Assembly (NCBI RefSeq): GCF_900103345.1
Contig: NZ_LT629702.1
Coordinates: forward strand, 2,728,001 to 2,792,000
Length of the DNA stretch: 64,000 bases
Origin: Pseudomonas azotoformans
GTDB lineage: Bacteria > Pseudomonadota > Gammaproteobacteria > Pseudomonadales > Pseudomonadaceae
Direction: 5' to 3'
Shown here: in pieces, positions 6,750 through 16,204 of the stretch
How the letters are laid out: each line of letters opens with the position of its first letter
Position numbering within the stretch: position 1 is the first letter of the stretch
Program-made: the position numbers and the translations under genes
The notes under the pieces: generated by a model
What the model was told of the DNA's origin: nothing
Database searches by the model: none
What the model saw: only the letters and a program-made list of their open reading frames with translations

Positions 6750-9212
6750 TCAGCGGAATGTGCCGGGCGCCTTGAATAACAGAGGCTGCGGCCGCACAGG
6801 TCGACACTGCAAGCTATCAAAGGTAAACAATTGCGGTCGTTCAATCAGGTAGCCCTGAGCGTAATCCACACCAATTTCGAGTAATGCCTGTTCGATGTGC
6901 GGTGTCTCGACAAACTCTGCAATTGTGCGCTTACCCATGACATGGCCGATGTGGTTGATCACTTCGACCATCGCGCGGTTAATCGGGTCGTCCAGCATAT
7001 CCTTTACGAAACTTCCATCGATCTTCAGGAAGTCTACAGGTAAATGTTTGAGATAAGCGAATGAGGACATTCCGGCACAAAAGTCATCCAGCGAGAAATG
7101 ACAGCCTAAGGCTTTGAGTTCATTGATAAAGCGGATCGCACTGCCCAAGTTTGCAATCGCACTGGTTTCAGTGATTTCAAAACAGATCATGCCCGGCGGA
7201 ATATTGTATGTATGAAACTTCTCACGCAAAAACCCGAGGAAGTCATCGTCACCAATGGTGATGCCCGACAGGTTGATCGCACACATCGCCATGGGACGCC
7301 CCGGGCGCTCCTGCAGGCATCGGCTGATGATCTTGAACACATTTTCTACTACCCAGCGGTCCAGGGACGTCATCAAGCCATAGCGTTCGGCGGCTGGGAT
7401 AAAGCTGTCCGGAAGGATGATGCGGCCAGCCTCGTCATGCAGGCGCAGCAGGATCTCGATGTGCCCATCGCCACCGTCAGTGTGCCCCAGGGGTGAGATT
7501 TCCTGGGCGTAGAGGCAGAACCGGTTTTCTTCCAGGGCCATGTGCAGGCGCTGCACCCAGGCCATTTCGCCGAAGCGCACGGACAATTCCGAGTCGTCGG
7601 CGTGGTAGACCTGCACGCGGTTGCGGCCCTTTTCCTTGGCCATGTAGCACGCCATGTCGGCGGCGCGCAGTGAGGTTTCCAGGGTCGTCGGGGTATGCCC
7701 AAGGTGCACCAGGCCGATGCTGACGGTGGTCATGAACGGCCGGCCCTTCCATACGAAGTGCAGGCTTTGCACCGTATGACGCAGACTCTCGGCGATTTTT
7801 TCAGCCGCGGCCGCCGGGCAGTTCTCCAGCAGAATGCCGAATTCATCGCCGCCCAAGCGCGCCAGGGTGTCACCTTCACGCAGGTCCGATTGCAACAGCG
7901 CGCAGATATGCCGCAACAACTCGTCGCCTGCCGCATGGCCACAGGTGTCGTTGACCAACTTGAACTGGTCCAGGTCGAGGAACATCAGCGCATGCCGCCC
8001 GCCCAGCTGCGACCCCGTAGGGTGGAGCACCTGTTCCAGGCGAAACTCGAACTCACGACGGTTGGCCAGGCCGGTCAGGGCGTCGTGGGTCGCCTGCCAG
8101 GACAGGTTGGCGATGTATTGACGCTCCTGGGTCATGTCGTGCAACACCAGCACCGCCCCGGTCACCTTGCCGGCGCTGCGGATCGGCGCGCCCACCAGGG
8201 TCACCGAAACCGTACTGCCATCCAGGCGCTGGATGGTTTTCGAGTGCTCGCTGCCGCCGCCGAGCTGACCCTTGACGATATGTTCGATCAAGGTAAAGCC
8301 ATCGGGCTGGGCATTGTCATCCAGCAGGTTGAACAGCGCCGCCAGGGGTAACCCCTGGGCCTGGGCAGAATTCCAGTGGGTCAGCGCCTCGGCCGCCGGG
8401 TTCATGTAGGTGATGGCGCCATCGACATCAGTGGTAATCACCCCGTCGCCAATCGACTCCAGGGTGATCTGCGCCCGCTCCTTCTCTTGTTGCAGCGCGT
8501 CGGCAAAGGCGTGGCGTTGGGCCAGCAGTTTATGCGTGCGCAGCAGCGCCAGCACAATCAGGCCCAAGGCCGTGGCCAGGTTGGTGATCACCAGCAGCCG
8601 CAGGATCATCCGCGAACCTTCGCCCAGGGCATCGCTGAACGCCTTGGCGGCGGGCGTCACACCTTCGTTGATGGCGGTGATATGTGCCTTCCATTGACGC
8701 ACATCGTTGGCGCTGACCTGGTCGCGGCTGATTGCGCCATGCATCTCGCGCGCCAGGTCATCCAGTTGCACCAGATAGCCATCGCCCACGGTCCACAGCT
8801 CGATGGCTTTTTCCAGGTAGCTGAAATGGCGGAAGTTGAGGTACAGCCAGATCAGGCTGGAAACGTCATCCGGGTGGTTACCGCCTTTGAGGATGCCCAA
8901 TCGAGCGGCAGCAAGATCAGGGGTGGAGCGGTCCAGGGCAATACGCAATTCATGCCCGCCCTGGGGCACGGCGATCGCCTGCTGGTATTTGAGATAAGTG
9001 GTTTCGTCGCGGTTGTCGGCATACAGCGTCAGGTAGTAGATCGCATCTTTCTGGCCCTTGGACCACAGGCTTTCGCCAGCCACATAACCACGCACCGCCG
9101 AGAGCACGTAGAGGCTGACGCAACCCAACAATGCCTGGAACAGCACCACGGCGATAAAGGGCCAGACAATGCCCAACAACCGTGGCGTTCCGAGAGTCCG
9201 CTTTTGCTTCAT
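6750..9212 (-). CDS. rbdA: RbdA-like membrane PAS-GGDEF-EAL c-di-GMP protein
   Basis: An 820-residue inner-membrane c-di-GMP enzyme. A first helix (about residues 12-38), a periplasmic sensor region (40-200) and a second helix (about 202-222) are followed by PAS (250-365), GGDEF (375-545) and EAL (560-800) domains. The GGDEF site is intact (ARLGGDEFGILL, near 453). The EAL motif reads EIL (HIEILLRL, near 584), but the metal and base residues around DDFCAG (near 708), LKIDG, EFVET and YAQGY are present, so phosphodiesterase activity is likely. Length, N-terminus and neighbours (ABC exporter, DsbA-like, trhO, bolA, fumC) match RbdA of P. aeruginosa (PA0861) as I recall it, a protein promoting biofilm dispersal. 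A weak ribosome site precedes the ATG. The ligand of the periplasmic domain is unknown. Confidence 0.82.
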   Translation of the reverse strand: MKQKRTLGTPRLLGIVWPFIAVVLFQALLGCVSLYVLSAVRGYVAGESLWSKGQKDAIYYLTLYADNRDETTYLKYQQAIAVPQGGHELRIALDRSTPDLAAARLGILKGGNHPDDVSSLIWLYLNFRHFSYLEKAIELWTVGDGYLVQLDDLAREMHGAISRDQVSANDVRQWKAHITAINEGVTPAAKAFSDALGEGSRMILRLLVITNLATALGLIVLALLRTHKLLAQRHAFADALQQEKERAQITLESIGDGVITTDVDGAITYMNPAAEALTHWNSAQAQGLPLAALFNLLDDNAQPDGFTLIEHIVKGQLGGGSEHSKTIQRLDGSTVSVTLVGAPIRSAGKVTGAVLVLHDMTQERQYIANLSWQATHDALTGLANRREFEFRLEQVLHPTGSQLGGRHALMFLDLDQFKLVNDTCGHAAGDELLRHICALLQSDLREGDTLARLGGDEFGILLENCPAAAAEKIAESLRHTVQSLHFVWKGRPFMTTVSIGLVHLGHTPTTLETSLRAADMACYMAKEKGRNRVQVYHADDSELSVRFGEMAWVQRLHMALEENRFCLYAQEISPLGHTDGGDGHIEILLRLHDEAGRIILPDSFIPAAERYGLMTSLDRWVVENVFKIISRCLQERPGRPMAMCAINLSGITIGDDDFLGFLREKFHTYNIPPGMICFEITETSAIANLGSAIRFINELKALGCHFSLDDFCAGMSSFAYLKHLPVDFLKIDGSFVKDMLDDPINRAMVEVINHIGHVMGKRTIAEFVETPHIEQALLEIGVDYAQGYLIERPQLFTFDSLQCRPVRPQPLLFKAPGTFR

Positions 9213-9283
9213 GAAGCCCCTTGCACATGCACTGCTGGATACGCACGCGAAACACCGCTTCCGATAGCTCAGCCTAGGCTAAA

Positions 9284-11086
9284 TCAACGTACTTGTTGCA
9301 AGTGCCCGTAGAGTTTGGCGTACAAACCACCGTCAGCAATCAATTGCTGATGGTCGCCATCCTCTGCAATGTGACCGCCGTCGAACACTAAGACTCGATC
9401 TGCCTGCTTAACCGCCGACAGGCGGTGGGCGATGATCAGTGTAGTACGGCCGCTGAGGAAGCGCGCCAGCGCCTGGTGCAGGTTGTACTCGGTGGCGGCG
9501 TCCAGGGCGGAAGTCGCTTCGTCGAGGATCACCACTTTCGGTTCGGCCAACACCATGCGCGCAATCGCCAGGCGCTGACGCTGGCCGCCGGAAAACCGCA
9601 CCCCGGAACGCCCCACCACACTGTCCAGGCCCATGGGCAACGCCTTGACGGTCGCATCCAGTTGGGCGATTTCCAGTGCCTGCCAGCAGGCCTGGTCACT
9701 GCGCTCGCGGCCCATGGTCAGGTTTGCGCGCACAGTGTCGTTGAACAGCGCGGGATGTTGCAGCACCACGGCGACGTGCTCGCGGATGGTCTCCAGGCCG
9801 ATGTCCTGCTGGGTGGCACCGCCAAAGCGGATAGTCCCGGCCTGGGGCGTGTACAGGCCCAGCAACAGTTGCACCAGGGTGCTTTTGCCACCGCCGCTGG
9901 CGCCGACGATCGCGACCTTTTCCCCCGGTGCAATGGCCAGGTTCAACTGGTCGAGCACCAGGTCTTCGCCGTAGCCGAAACTCAGGCCACGCACTTCGAT
10001 GCCGACGGTTTCGCGCCCGGTGAACGGGTCTTCGCCGCCCGCATATTGCGGCTCATCGGCCCGCGCCAGCAGCTCGTTGATCCGCGTCAGCGCCCCGCCC
10101 GCCGCATAGTAGGCATATTGCAGGTTCAGCAATTGCTCCACCGGGCCGATCATGAACCACAGGTAACTGAACACCGCGAGCATCTGGCCGATGGACAGGT
10201 CGGAAAACAGCACCGTGAGCATGGCCGCCGCACGGAAGATGTCGATGCCGAACTGAAACAGCAACCCGCTGGCGCGGCTGGAAGCATCGGTTTTCCACTG
10301 GGAGTGGATCGCGTAGTCGCGCACTTCCTGGGCCCGCTGGCCGAGGCGCCCGAGGAAGAAGCCCTGGCGGTTGCCGGCGCGCACTTCCTGGATGGCGTCC
10401 AGAGTTTCGGTGAGTGCCTGGGTAAACCGCGAAGTGCTGTCGTTTTCCAGCTTCTTCAGGTGTTTGACGCGTTTGCCCAACTGCACCGTGGCGTAGATCA
10501 CCAGCGGGTTGAACAGCAGGATCAGCAGCGCCAGTTGCCAATGCATCCACACCAGGATCGCCGACGTGCCCACCAGCGTGAGCATCGCCACCAGAAAGCG
10601 GCTGAGGGTTTCGCCGACGAATTTATCCAGGGTATCCAGGTCGGTGACCAGGTGGGTGGTAACCGTGCCACTGCCCAGGCTTTCGTATTCGCCGAGGGAA
10701 ATGCGCTTGAGCCGCTCGATCAGGCGCACGCGGATGCGGTACACGATGTCCTTGGCCAACCGCGCAAACAACCGCGCCTGTACCACGTTGAACACCAGCG
10801 CGCCGCAGCGCAGGAACAGCGTCACCAGCAACATCAGGCCGATATAGCCGGCAGCCTTCTGCCAGCCCAGGGGCAAGGCGTGGTTCATCACCTTGAGCGC
10901 GGCATCGCCACGGCCCAGCAGCACTTCATCCACCAGTAACGGCAACAGCAGAGGGATGGGCACGCTGCACAGGGTCGCCAGCACGGCGACACCATTGGCG
11001 ATCCACAGGGATTTCTTGTGGCGCAGGGCCAGGCGGCGAATTTCCGCCCAGGTCAGGCGGTCAGTGCGTTGAGGTTGCTCATGCAC
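9284..11086 (-). CDS. ABC exporter, fused permease-ATPase (MsbA/MdlB-like)
   Basis: A 600-residue half-transporter: six transmembrane helices (about residues 25-310) fused to one nucleotide-binding domain. Walker A is GASGGGKST (about 394-402), the signature is FSGGQRQRLAIARM, Walker B is VVILDEATSALD, and the switch His follows in TLIIAHRLSAV. It should work as a homodimer exporting a hydrophobic substrate, which cannot be named. The GTG at 11086 is the start; it overlaps the stop of the DsbA-like gene by 8 bp, implying translational coupling. Placement beside an RbdA-like gene and trhO is conserved in pseudomonads from memory. It is unlikely to be msbA itself, which normally lies next to lpxK. 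Confidence 0.9.
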   Translation of the reverse strand: MHEQPQRTDRLTWAEIRRLALRHKKSLWIANGVAVLATLCSVPIPLLLPLLVDEVLLGRGDAALKVMNHALPLGWQKAAGYIGLMLLVTLFLRCGALVFNVVQARLFARLAKDIVYRIRVRLIERLKRISLGEYESLGSGTVTTHLVTDLDTLDKFVGETLSRFLVAMLTLVGTSAILVWMHWQLALLILLFNPLVIYATVQLGKRVKHLKKLENDSTSRFTQALTETLDAIQEVRAGNRQGFFLGRLGQRAQEVRDYAIHSQWKTDASSRASGLLFQFGIDIFRAAAMLTVLFSDLSIGQMLAVFSYLWFMIGPVEQLLNLQYAYYAAGGALTRINELLARADEPQYAGGEDPFTGRETVGIEVRGLSFGYGEDLVLDQLNLAIAPGEKVAIVGASGGGKSTLVQLLLGLYTPQAGTIRFGGATQQDIGLETIREHVAVVLQHPALFNDTVRANLTMGRERSDQACWQALEIAQLDATVKALPMGLDSVVGRSGVRFSGGQRQRLAIARMVLAEPKVVILDEATSALDAATEYNLHQALARFLSGRTTLIIAHRLSAVKQADRVLVFDGGHIAEDGDHQQLIADGGLYAKLYGHLQQVR

Positions 11087-11714
11087 AGGTGGCTCGCTCC
11101 AGCCATCGACCCAGTAGCGGTGATAGCTCGGACAGCGGCTGGTAACCGTTGGTCAGCAACGCCAACTGGCCATTGCGCTCGGCCAGCAGCGTGGGGAAAC
11201 CGGCGATACCCAGGTCCTGCACCCAGGTAAAATCGGCCGCTGTGGCGGCGTGCTGCTCGGCGCGGTCGAATTCGCCGGCAAACTCGATGCGCGGGATGCC
11301 TGCCTGCTCGGCCAGTTCCACCAGCACGCTGGCGAGGGTCACATCGCGACCCTCGACATAAAACGCGCGCTGGATCAGCCCCAGCAGCTTCCACGCGCAA
11401 TCCGGCGCCAGGCTGCGTGCCGTGACGATGGCGCGGCACGCCGGCTCGGTGTCATACACAAAACCGTCGGGCAGTGCGCCGTCACGCTTGAACGGCTGGC
11501 CGGTGGCGTCGGTCACCGCCTGCCAGTGCTCCAGGATGTACCGCCGCGTGGTCGGCTCCAGCGCCGCACCGCTGCCGGTGCGCAAGCCGCCCACCACCAG
11601 ATGCAGTTCCACGCCGGCGGCCTGGGCCTGCTCCACCAACGCTTCGGCCACCGGGGCAAAGCCCCAGCACCAGGAACACATCGGGTCCATTACATAGAGC
11701 AGGCGCGCGGACAT
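11079..11714 (-). CDS. DsbA-family (FrnE-like) thioredoxin-fold protein
   Basis: A 211-residue thioredoxin-fold protein with an inserted helical domain, as in FrnE/2-hydroxychromene isomerase relatives of DsbA. The redox motif is CSWC (PMCSWCWGF, about residues 13-16) close to the N-terminus, and the cis-proline region reads GIAGFPTLL. There is no signal peptide, so it should act in the cytoplasm as a disulfide oxidoreductase or isomerase. It overlaps the ABC exporter by 8 bp and starts 4 nt after trhO ends, so it belongs to the trhO operon. Its substrate is unknown. Confidence 0.88.
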   Translation of the reverse strand: MSARLLYVMDPMCSWCWGFAPVAEALVEQAQAAGVELHLVVGGLRTGSGAALEPTTRRYILEHWQAVTDATGQPFKRDGALPDGFVYDTEPACRAIVTARSLAPDCAWKLLGLIQRAFYVEGRDVTLASVLVELAEQAGIPRIEFAGEFDRAEQHAATAADFTWVQDLGIAGFPTLLAERNGQLALLTNGYQPLSELSPLLGRWLERATCA

Positions 11715-11717
11715 GGC

Positions 11718-12659
11718 TCAGGCCTCGGAAGGAGTTTGCTTGTAATTGAAGCCAATCGGGTGCGGCATGTTACGGGCCTTGGCCAGCTCGATCTGCTTCT
11801 GGCGGTCAATCGCACTGCGGCGGGTCTTCTCCGGCAGCTTATCCCAGCAATGTGGGCAGCTGATACCCGCCACATAATGCTCGGAGGCGCGGTCCTCAAC
11901 ACTCACGGGGGTGCGGCAGGCATGACATTGATCGTAGTCGCCTTCGCTCAGGTCGTGGCGCACGGTGACGCGATTATCGAAAACAAAGCAGTCACCCTGC
12001 CATTTGGTTTCTGCCTGCGGCACCTCTTCGAGGTACTTCAGGATGCCGCCCTTGAGGTGGTAGACCTCATCGAAACCCTCGCTGAGCATGTAGCTCGAGG
12101 CCTTCTCGCACCGAATGCCGCCGGTGCAGAACATGGCGACCTTCTTGTGCTTGGCCGGGTCGAAGTTGGCTTTGATGTAGTCGGGAAATTCGCGAAAACT
12201 GGTGGTTTTCGGGTCGATTGCGCCTTCAAAGGTGCCGATCGACACTTCGTAGTCGTTGCGGGTGTCGATCAACAGCACTTCCGGGTCGCTGATCAGCGCG
12301 TTCCAGTCTTGTGGGTCGACGTAGGTGCCGACTTTTTTGTTCGGGTCGACGCCTTCGACGCCCAGGGTCACGATCTCTTTCTTGAGCTTGACCTTGGTGC
12401 GGTAGAACGGCTGGTCGTCGCAGTAGGATTCTTTGTGGTCGATGTCGACCATGCGCGGGTCGTTCTTCAGCCAGGCCATCAAGCCATCAATGCCTTCGCG
12501 GCTGCCGGAAACGGTGCCGTTGATGCCTTCTTCGGCGATCAGCAAGGTGCCTTTGATGCCGTTGTCGACCATCGCCTGCAGCAGTGGCTCGCGCAGGGCG
12601 ACGTAATCTTCGAGGGTGACGAACTTATACAGTGCCGCCACGACAATCGGTTGAGTCAT
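11718..12659 (-). CDS. trhO: tRNA uridine(34) hydroxylase TrhO (YceA, rhodanese domain)
   Basis: A 313-residue protein of the YceA/TrhO family, which hydroxylates U34 of certain tRNAs on the way to 5-methoxyuridine or cmo5U, using O2. An N-terminal acylphosphatase-like region (about residues 1-100) precedes a rhodanese domain whose active loop is [11 protein letters not shown], with Cys and Arg as required. A C-terminal zinc-like CxxC...CxxC segment (QCHACRTPV and [11 protein letters not shown]) is visible. It begins with ATG at 12659 behind a GGAGA-type site and heads a leftward operon with the DsbA-like and ABC genes. A terminator separates it from the upstream bolA pair. Confidence 0.93.
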   Translation of the reverse strand: MTQPIVVAALYKFVTLEDYVALREPLLQAMVDNGIKGTLLIAEEGINGTVSGSREGIDGLMAWLKNDPRMVDIDHKESYCDDQPFYRTKVKLKKEIVTLGVEGVDPNKKVGTYVDPQDWNALISDPEVLLIDTRNDYEVSIGTFEGAIDPKTTSFREFPDYIKANFDPAKHKKVAMFCTGGIRCEKASSYMLSEGFDEVYHLKGGILKYLEEVPQAETKWQGDCFVFDNRVTVRHDLSEGDYDQCHACRTPVSVEDRASEHYVAGISCPHCWDKLPEKTRRSAIDRQKQIELAKARNMPHPIGFNYKQTPSEA

Positions 12660-12712
12660 GGGTGTTCTCTCCAGGTGGCTACCCTCGTAAGGGGTGAACC
12701 GGATGCAAAAAA

Positions 12713-12736
12713 AACGCGCCGGCTAGGCGGCGCGTT
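12713..12736 (-). terminator. rho-independent terminator of the bolA transcript
   Basis: AACGCGCCG / CGGCGCGTT form a perfect 9-bp stem with a GCTAGG loop. On the minus strand it is followed by a U-run (A-run at 12707-12714 on the plus strand). It lies between bolA and trhO, both read leftward, so it closes the bolA/DUF2059 unit. Confidence 0.85.
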
Positions 12737-12777
12737 GCGGATTCTAACAAATGCCCGGTGTCAGAGACACCCGATCA

Positions 12778-13074
12778 TCAATCATGTCCGCCGGCGCAGG
12801 TCGGCGAGGCCGGGGCTGCGTCGATTTTCGCCCATTCTTCAGGCGTGTAGGTATGCAGCGCCAGCGCATGAAACTCGCTCATCAGGTCACCCAGGGTGGC
12901 GTAGACCTTCTGGTGGCGCTTGACGCGGTTGAGCCCCTCGAACTGCGGGCTGACCAGCACGGCCTTGAAGTGGGTCTGCAACCCACGGCTGTGCATGTGG
13001 CTTTCATCCAGCACGCTCAAGTGGTCGGTGCCCAGGGCGGCAAGCGCCGTTTCGATACGCTGTTGCATGGTCAT
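12778..13074 (-). CDS. bolA: BolA-family protein
   Basis: A 98-residue BolA protein with the class II KH-like fold. The motif FEGLNRVKRHQKVYATLGDLM carries the conserved RVxRHR-type segment and the His used to hold a [2Fe-2S] cluster with a monothiol glutaredoxin; HSRGLQTHFKAVLVSPQF is the strand before it. BolA proteins take part in iron-sulfur trafficking and stress morphology. It starts 7 bp after the DUF2059 gene ends and is followed by a clear terminator, so the two genes form one short transcript. The C-terminus has a short tail (PTCAGGHD) with a Cys and a His whose role is unknown. Confidence 0.9.
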   Translation of the reverse strand: MTMQQRIETALAALGTDHLSVLDESHMHSRGLQTHFKAVLVSPQFEGLNRVKRHQKVYATLGDLMSEFHALALHTYTPEEWAKIDAAPASPTCAGGHD

Positions 13075-13080
13075 TCCTGC

Positions 13081-13599
13081 TTACTTCTTCTTGGCCGGTG
13101 CGGCGGCTTTAGGTGTCAGCTCGTTGGTCATGTCTTCCAACAGCTTGTTCACCACCGGTACGGCGCTTTCCAGCTTGGCCTGGGTCATCTGAGCCGATTG
13201 CTGGGTCAGTTGCGGCATTTTTTCCAGGACTTTCTTGCCCAGTGGCGACTGGTAGAAGGCAACCAGGTCCTTGAGTTCGGATTCGCTGAAGTTGGTGGTG
13301 TAGAGCTTGACCATGTCCGGTTTCAGCTTCGGCCAGCCGATGGCCTGGTCGAGGGCGGCGTTGGCCTTGGCCTGGTAGCTGTCGAGTACGGACTGCTTGG
13401 CGGCAGGCGCCTTGGTCTGTTCGAAACGCTGGGCGAACATTTGCTGCACTTGCATGTACACCGGGGTACCCAGCTTGTCGGCATGGGCCAGGGTAAGGAA
13501 GGCTTCGGCACTGGCGTTGTGGCTGGCGGTATCGGCAAGAACCTGGCCGCTGGCGCAAACCAGAGCAACCGCGGTACAGATGGCACGAAGACGAGTCAT
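13081..13599 (-). CDS. DUF2059 secreted protein
   Basis: A 172-residue protein with a typical signal peptide (MTRLRAICTAVALVCASGQ, cleavage near LADTA at about residue 23), so it is periplasmic. The rest is helical and carries the DUF2059 signature around FSESELKDLVAFYQSPLGKK. It ends in a Lys/Ala-rich tail (KAAAPAKKK). DUF2059 proteins have no established biochemical role. It is the first gene of a two-gene unit with bolA and is divergent from fumC. The same order is found in P. aeruginosa as I remember it. Confidence 0.85.
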   Translation of the reverse strand: MTRLRAICTAVALVCASGQVLADTASHNASAEAFLTLAHADKLGTPVYMQVQQMFAQRFEQTKAPAAKQSVLDSYQAKANAALDQAIGWPKLKPDMVKLYTTNFSESELKDLVAFYQSPLGKKVLEKMPQLTQQSAQMTQAKLESAVPVVNKLLEDMTNELTPKAAAPAKKK

Positions 13600-13781
13600 C
13601 GAGTTTCCTTTTCTAGCAGGCGAGGTAAGACCCCAAGGGCGCCCATTCTGCGCCTAAAAAACCTTGGGGCTCAACCCCGGGCCTTGTCGGACAAGGATTG
13701 CCCGATGAAAAGTCTTTCAGGGGAACCCCCAAGGCTCATCACAGCCTAAACTGCGCAAACGAACCTGAAGGAGTGTGCCCG

Positions 13782-15164
13782 ATGAGCCGTATCGAAACCG
13801 ACAGCCTGGGAGAAGTCCACGTCCCGGATGACGCTTACTGGGGCGCCCAGACCCAACGTTCGCTGGTGAACTTCGCCATCGGCGAGCAGCGCATGCCCCT
13901 CGCGGTATTGCACGCCCTGGCCCTGGTCAAGAAGGCGGCGGCACGGGTCAACGACCGCAATGGCGACCTGCCTGCCGATATCGCCCGCCTGATCGAACAG
14001 GCCGCCGACGAAGTGCTGGCCGGCCAGCACGACGACCAGTTCCCCCTGGTGGTGTGGCAGACCGGCAGCGGCACCCAGAGCAACATGAACGCCAACGAAG
14101 TGATCGCCGGTCGCGCCAACGAACTGGCGGGCAATAAGCGCGGCGGCAAGAGCCCGGTGCACCCCAACGATCACGTCAACCGTTCCCAGAGCTCCAACGA
14201 CTGCTTCCCCACGGCCATGAGCATCGCCGCCGTGCAGGCGGTGAATCAACGGTTGCTGCCGGCGATTGCCACCCTGTCCGGCGGGCTGGCGGAGCAAGCC
14301 GCCAAACATATGAAGCTGGTGAAGACCGGTCGTACCCACATGATGGATGCCACGCCGATCACCTTCGGCCAGGAACTGTCGGCATTCATCGCTCAACTCG
14401 ACTACGCCGAACGTGCGATCCGCGCCGCCCTGCCCGCCGCGTGCGAACTGGCCCAGGGCGGCACCGCGGTGGGCACCGGGCTCAATGCGCCCCACGGCTT
14501 CGGCGAGGCGATTGCCTCGGAGCTGGCGGCGCTGTCGGGCTTGCCGTTCGTCACCGCGCCGAACAAATTCGCCGCTCTTTCCGGCCACGAGCCGCTGGTA
14601 ACGCTGCACGGCGCGCTGAAAACCCTGGCCGTGGCCCTGATGAAAATCGCCAACGACCTGCGCCTGCTGGGCTCCGGCCCGCGCACCGGGCTGGCCGAGG
14701 TGAAATTGCCGGCCAACGAGCCGGGCAGCTCGATCATGCCGGGCAAGGTCAACCCGACCCAGTGCGAAGCACTGTCGATGCTGGCCTGCCAGGTGCTGGG
14801 CAATGACGTGACCATCGGCATTGCCGCCAGCCAGGGCCACTTGCAGTTGAATGTGTACAAGCCGGTGATCATCCACAACCTGCTGGAGTCGATCCGCCTG
14901 CTGGCCGACGGCTGCAACAACTTCCAGGAACACTGCGTGGCGGGTCTTGAGCCCGACCCGGTGCAGATGGCCGAGCACCTGGAACGCGGCTTGATGCTGG
15001 TCACCGCGCTCAACCCGCACATCGGCTATGACAAGTCCGCAGAGATCGCCAAGAAGGCCTACGCCGAAGGGTTGACGCTGCGGGAGGCCGCGCTGGAACT
15101 GGGCTACCTCACTGACGAAGAGTTCGACCGGTGGGTTCGCCCCGAAGACATGCTAGGCGCCTAG
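13782..15164 (+). CDS. fumC: class II fumarate hydratase
   Basis: A 460-residue class II (iron-free) fumarase interconverting fumarate and malate in the TCA cycle. Family motifs are clear: [23 protein letters not shown], the catalytic loop [16 protein letters not shown] and the [11 protein letters not shown] segment. The start at 13782 is chosen because GAAGGAG lies 8 nt upstream and [15 protein letters not shown] matches the family N-terminus; 28 upstream in-frame codons are rejected. Pseudomonads often carry two fumC genes; position next to DUF2059/bolA fits the non-iron-regulated copy. The stop codon overlaps the palindrome GCTAGGCGCCTAGC (15152-15165) and lies 1 bp from the convergent DMT transporter stop. 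Confidence 0.95.
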   Translation: MSRIETDSLGEVHVPDDAYWGAQTQRSLVNFAIGEQRMPLAVLHALALVKKAAARVNDRNGDLPADIARLIEQAADEVLAGQHDDQFPLVVWQTGSGTQSNMNANEVIAGRANELAGNKRGGKSPVHPNDHVNRSQSSNDCFPTAMSIAAVQAVNQRLLPAIATLSGGLAEQAAKHMKLVKTGRTHMMDATPITFGQELSAFIAQLDYAERAIRAALPAACELAQGGTAVGTGLNAPHGFGEAIASELAALSGLPFVTAPNKFAALSGHEPLVTLHGALKTLAVALMKIANDLRLLGSGPRTGLAEVKLPANEPGSSIMPGKVNPTQCEALSMLACQVLGNDVTIGIAASQGHLQLNVYKPVIIHNLLESIRLLADGCNNFQEHCVAGLEPDPVQMAEHLERGLMLVTALNPHIGYDKSAEIAKKAYAEGLTLREAALELGYLTDEEFDRWVRPEDMLGA

Positions 15165-15165
15165 C

Positions 15166-16122
15166 CTAGGATGCCATGCGCAACCGCCGGGCCTTGAGCC
15201 CGGCGAGCAGCGACGGCGCCAACGCAACGGTTGCCGACCCCAGCACCACCACCAACGCCCCGGCATAGCCCAGGGCGTTGATCTCTTCGGCCTGCACATA
15301 CTCGGGCCACAGCCAGGCCGCCAAGGCCACCGCTACAAACGTCACCAAAGGCGTGAGCGCCAGGGTCGCACTGACCCGCGAAGCCTCCCAGTGGGCCAGC
15401 GCTTCGGCAAAGGCGCCGTAGGCCACCAGGGTATTCATGCAGCACGCCAGCAACAGCCAGCCTTGCAACGGGCTCAGGTCGAATGCCTCAAGCGGATGCG
15501 CCCAAGGCGTGAGCAGCACGGCGCAGGACAGGTAGATCACCATCATCACCTGCAACGAATTCCACACCGTCAGCAATTGCTTCTGGCCCAGTGCATACAA
15601 CACCCAGATGCTCGTGGCGAGCAGGACCGTCAGCACGCCGGCAGTGTAGGTACCCAGTGACGTCAGCAACTCCATCAGCCGCTGATTGAAGAACAACGCA
15701 AAACCGATGATCAGCACCACCAGACCCACACCTTGGCCCAGGCTGAAGCGTTCCTTGAAGATGAACACACTGGCGATCATCAACAGGATCGGGCCGATCT
15801 GGACCACCAGTTGCGCGGTGCCGGGGCTGAGCATTTTCAGGCCCACCAGATACAACACATAGTTGCCTACCAGGCCGCACACCGCCATCCCCACCAGCCA
15901 GCCGCCCTTGTGGCCCAAAACCTTGAGGTTGGGCAAGCGTCTGGTCAGCGCCAGGTAGACAAACAGGCAGCCGCCAGCCACGGTCAGGCGAAACCAGGTC
16001 ACGGTGATCGGGTCCATCACCTGCAACACCTGTTTGAGTTTGATCGGCAGAATGCCCCAGAGCAGCGCGGCCAGCAGGGTCAGGAGAAAACCATAGACCC
16101 AGCGGCCGGAAGATATGTGCAT
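15166..16122 (-). CDS. DMT-superfamily (EamA/RarD-like) transporter
   Basis: A 318-residue, ten-helix drug/metabolite transporter made of two EamA repeats (about residues 8-145 and 155-300). The first helix reads FLLTLLAALLWGILPIKLKQ, resembling the RarD branch. Family members export amino acids, nucleosides or small toxic metabolites; the substrate here is not predictable. I start it at the ATG at 16122 because the 61 codons upstream in the frame are Cys/Ser-rich and overlap the thiolase end. It is convergent with fumC with only 1 bp between stop codons, and lies 82 bp downstream of the thiolase gene on the same strand. Confidence 0.85.
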   Translation of the reverse strand: MHISSGRWVYGFLLTLLAALLWGILPIKLKQVLQVMDPITVTWFRLTVAGGCLFVYLALTRRLPNLKVLGHKGGWLVGMAVCGLVGNYVLYLVGLKMLSPGTAQLVVQIGPILLMIASVFIFKERFSLGQGVGLVVLIIGFALFFNQRLMELLTSLGTYTAGVLTVLLATSIWVLYALGQKQLLTVWNSLQVMMVIYLSCAVLLTPWAHPLEAFDLSPLQGWLLLACCMNTLVAYGAFAEALAHWEASRVSATLALTPLVTFVAVALAAWLWPEYVQAEEINALGYAGALVVVLGSATVALAPSLLAGLKARRLRMAS

Positions 16123-16204
16123 GAGTGCCCCAGAGCCAGAGGAAGTGGAGCCGCATTCTAGGGGCACCCGATGCACTTTGTGTAGCGAACACTTACTTTG
16201 CCGA

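Noticed and set aside
13746..15020. A 424-codon minus-strand frame opposite fumC
   Set aside because: Antisense shadow of a clear fumarase; His/Gln/Arg-rich with no domain.
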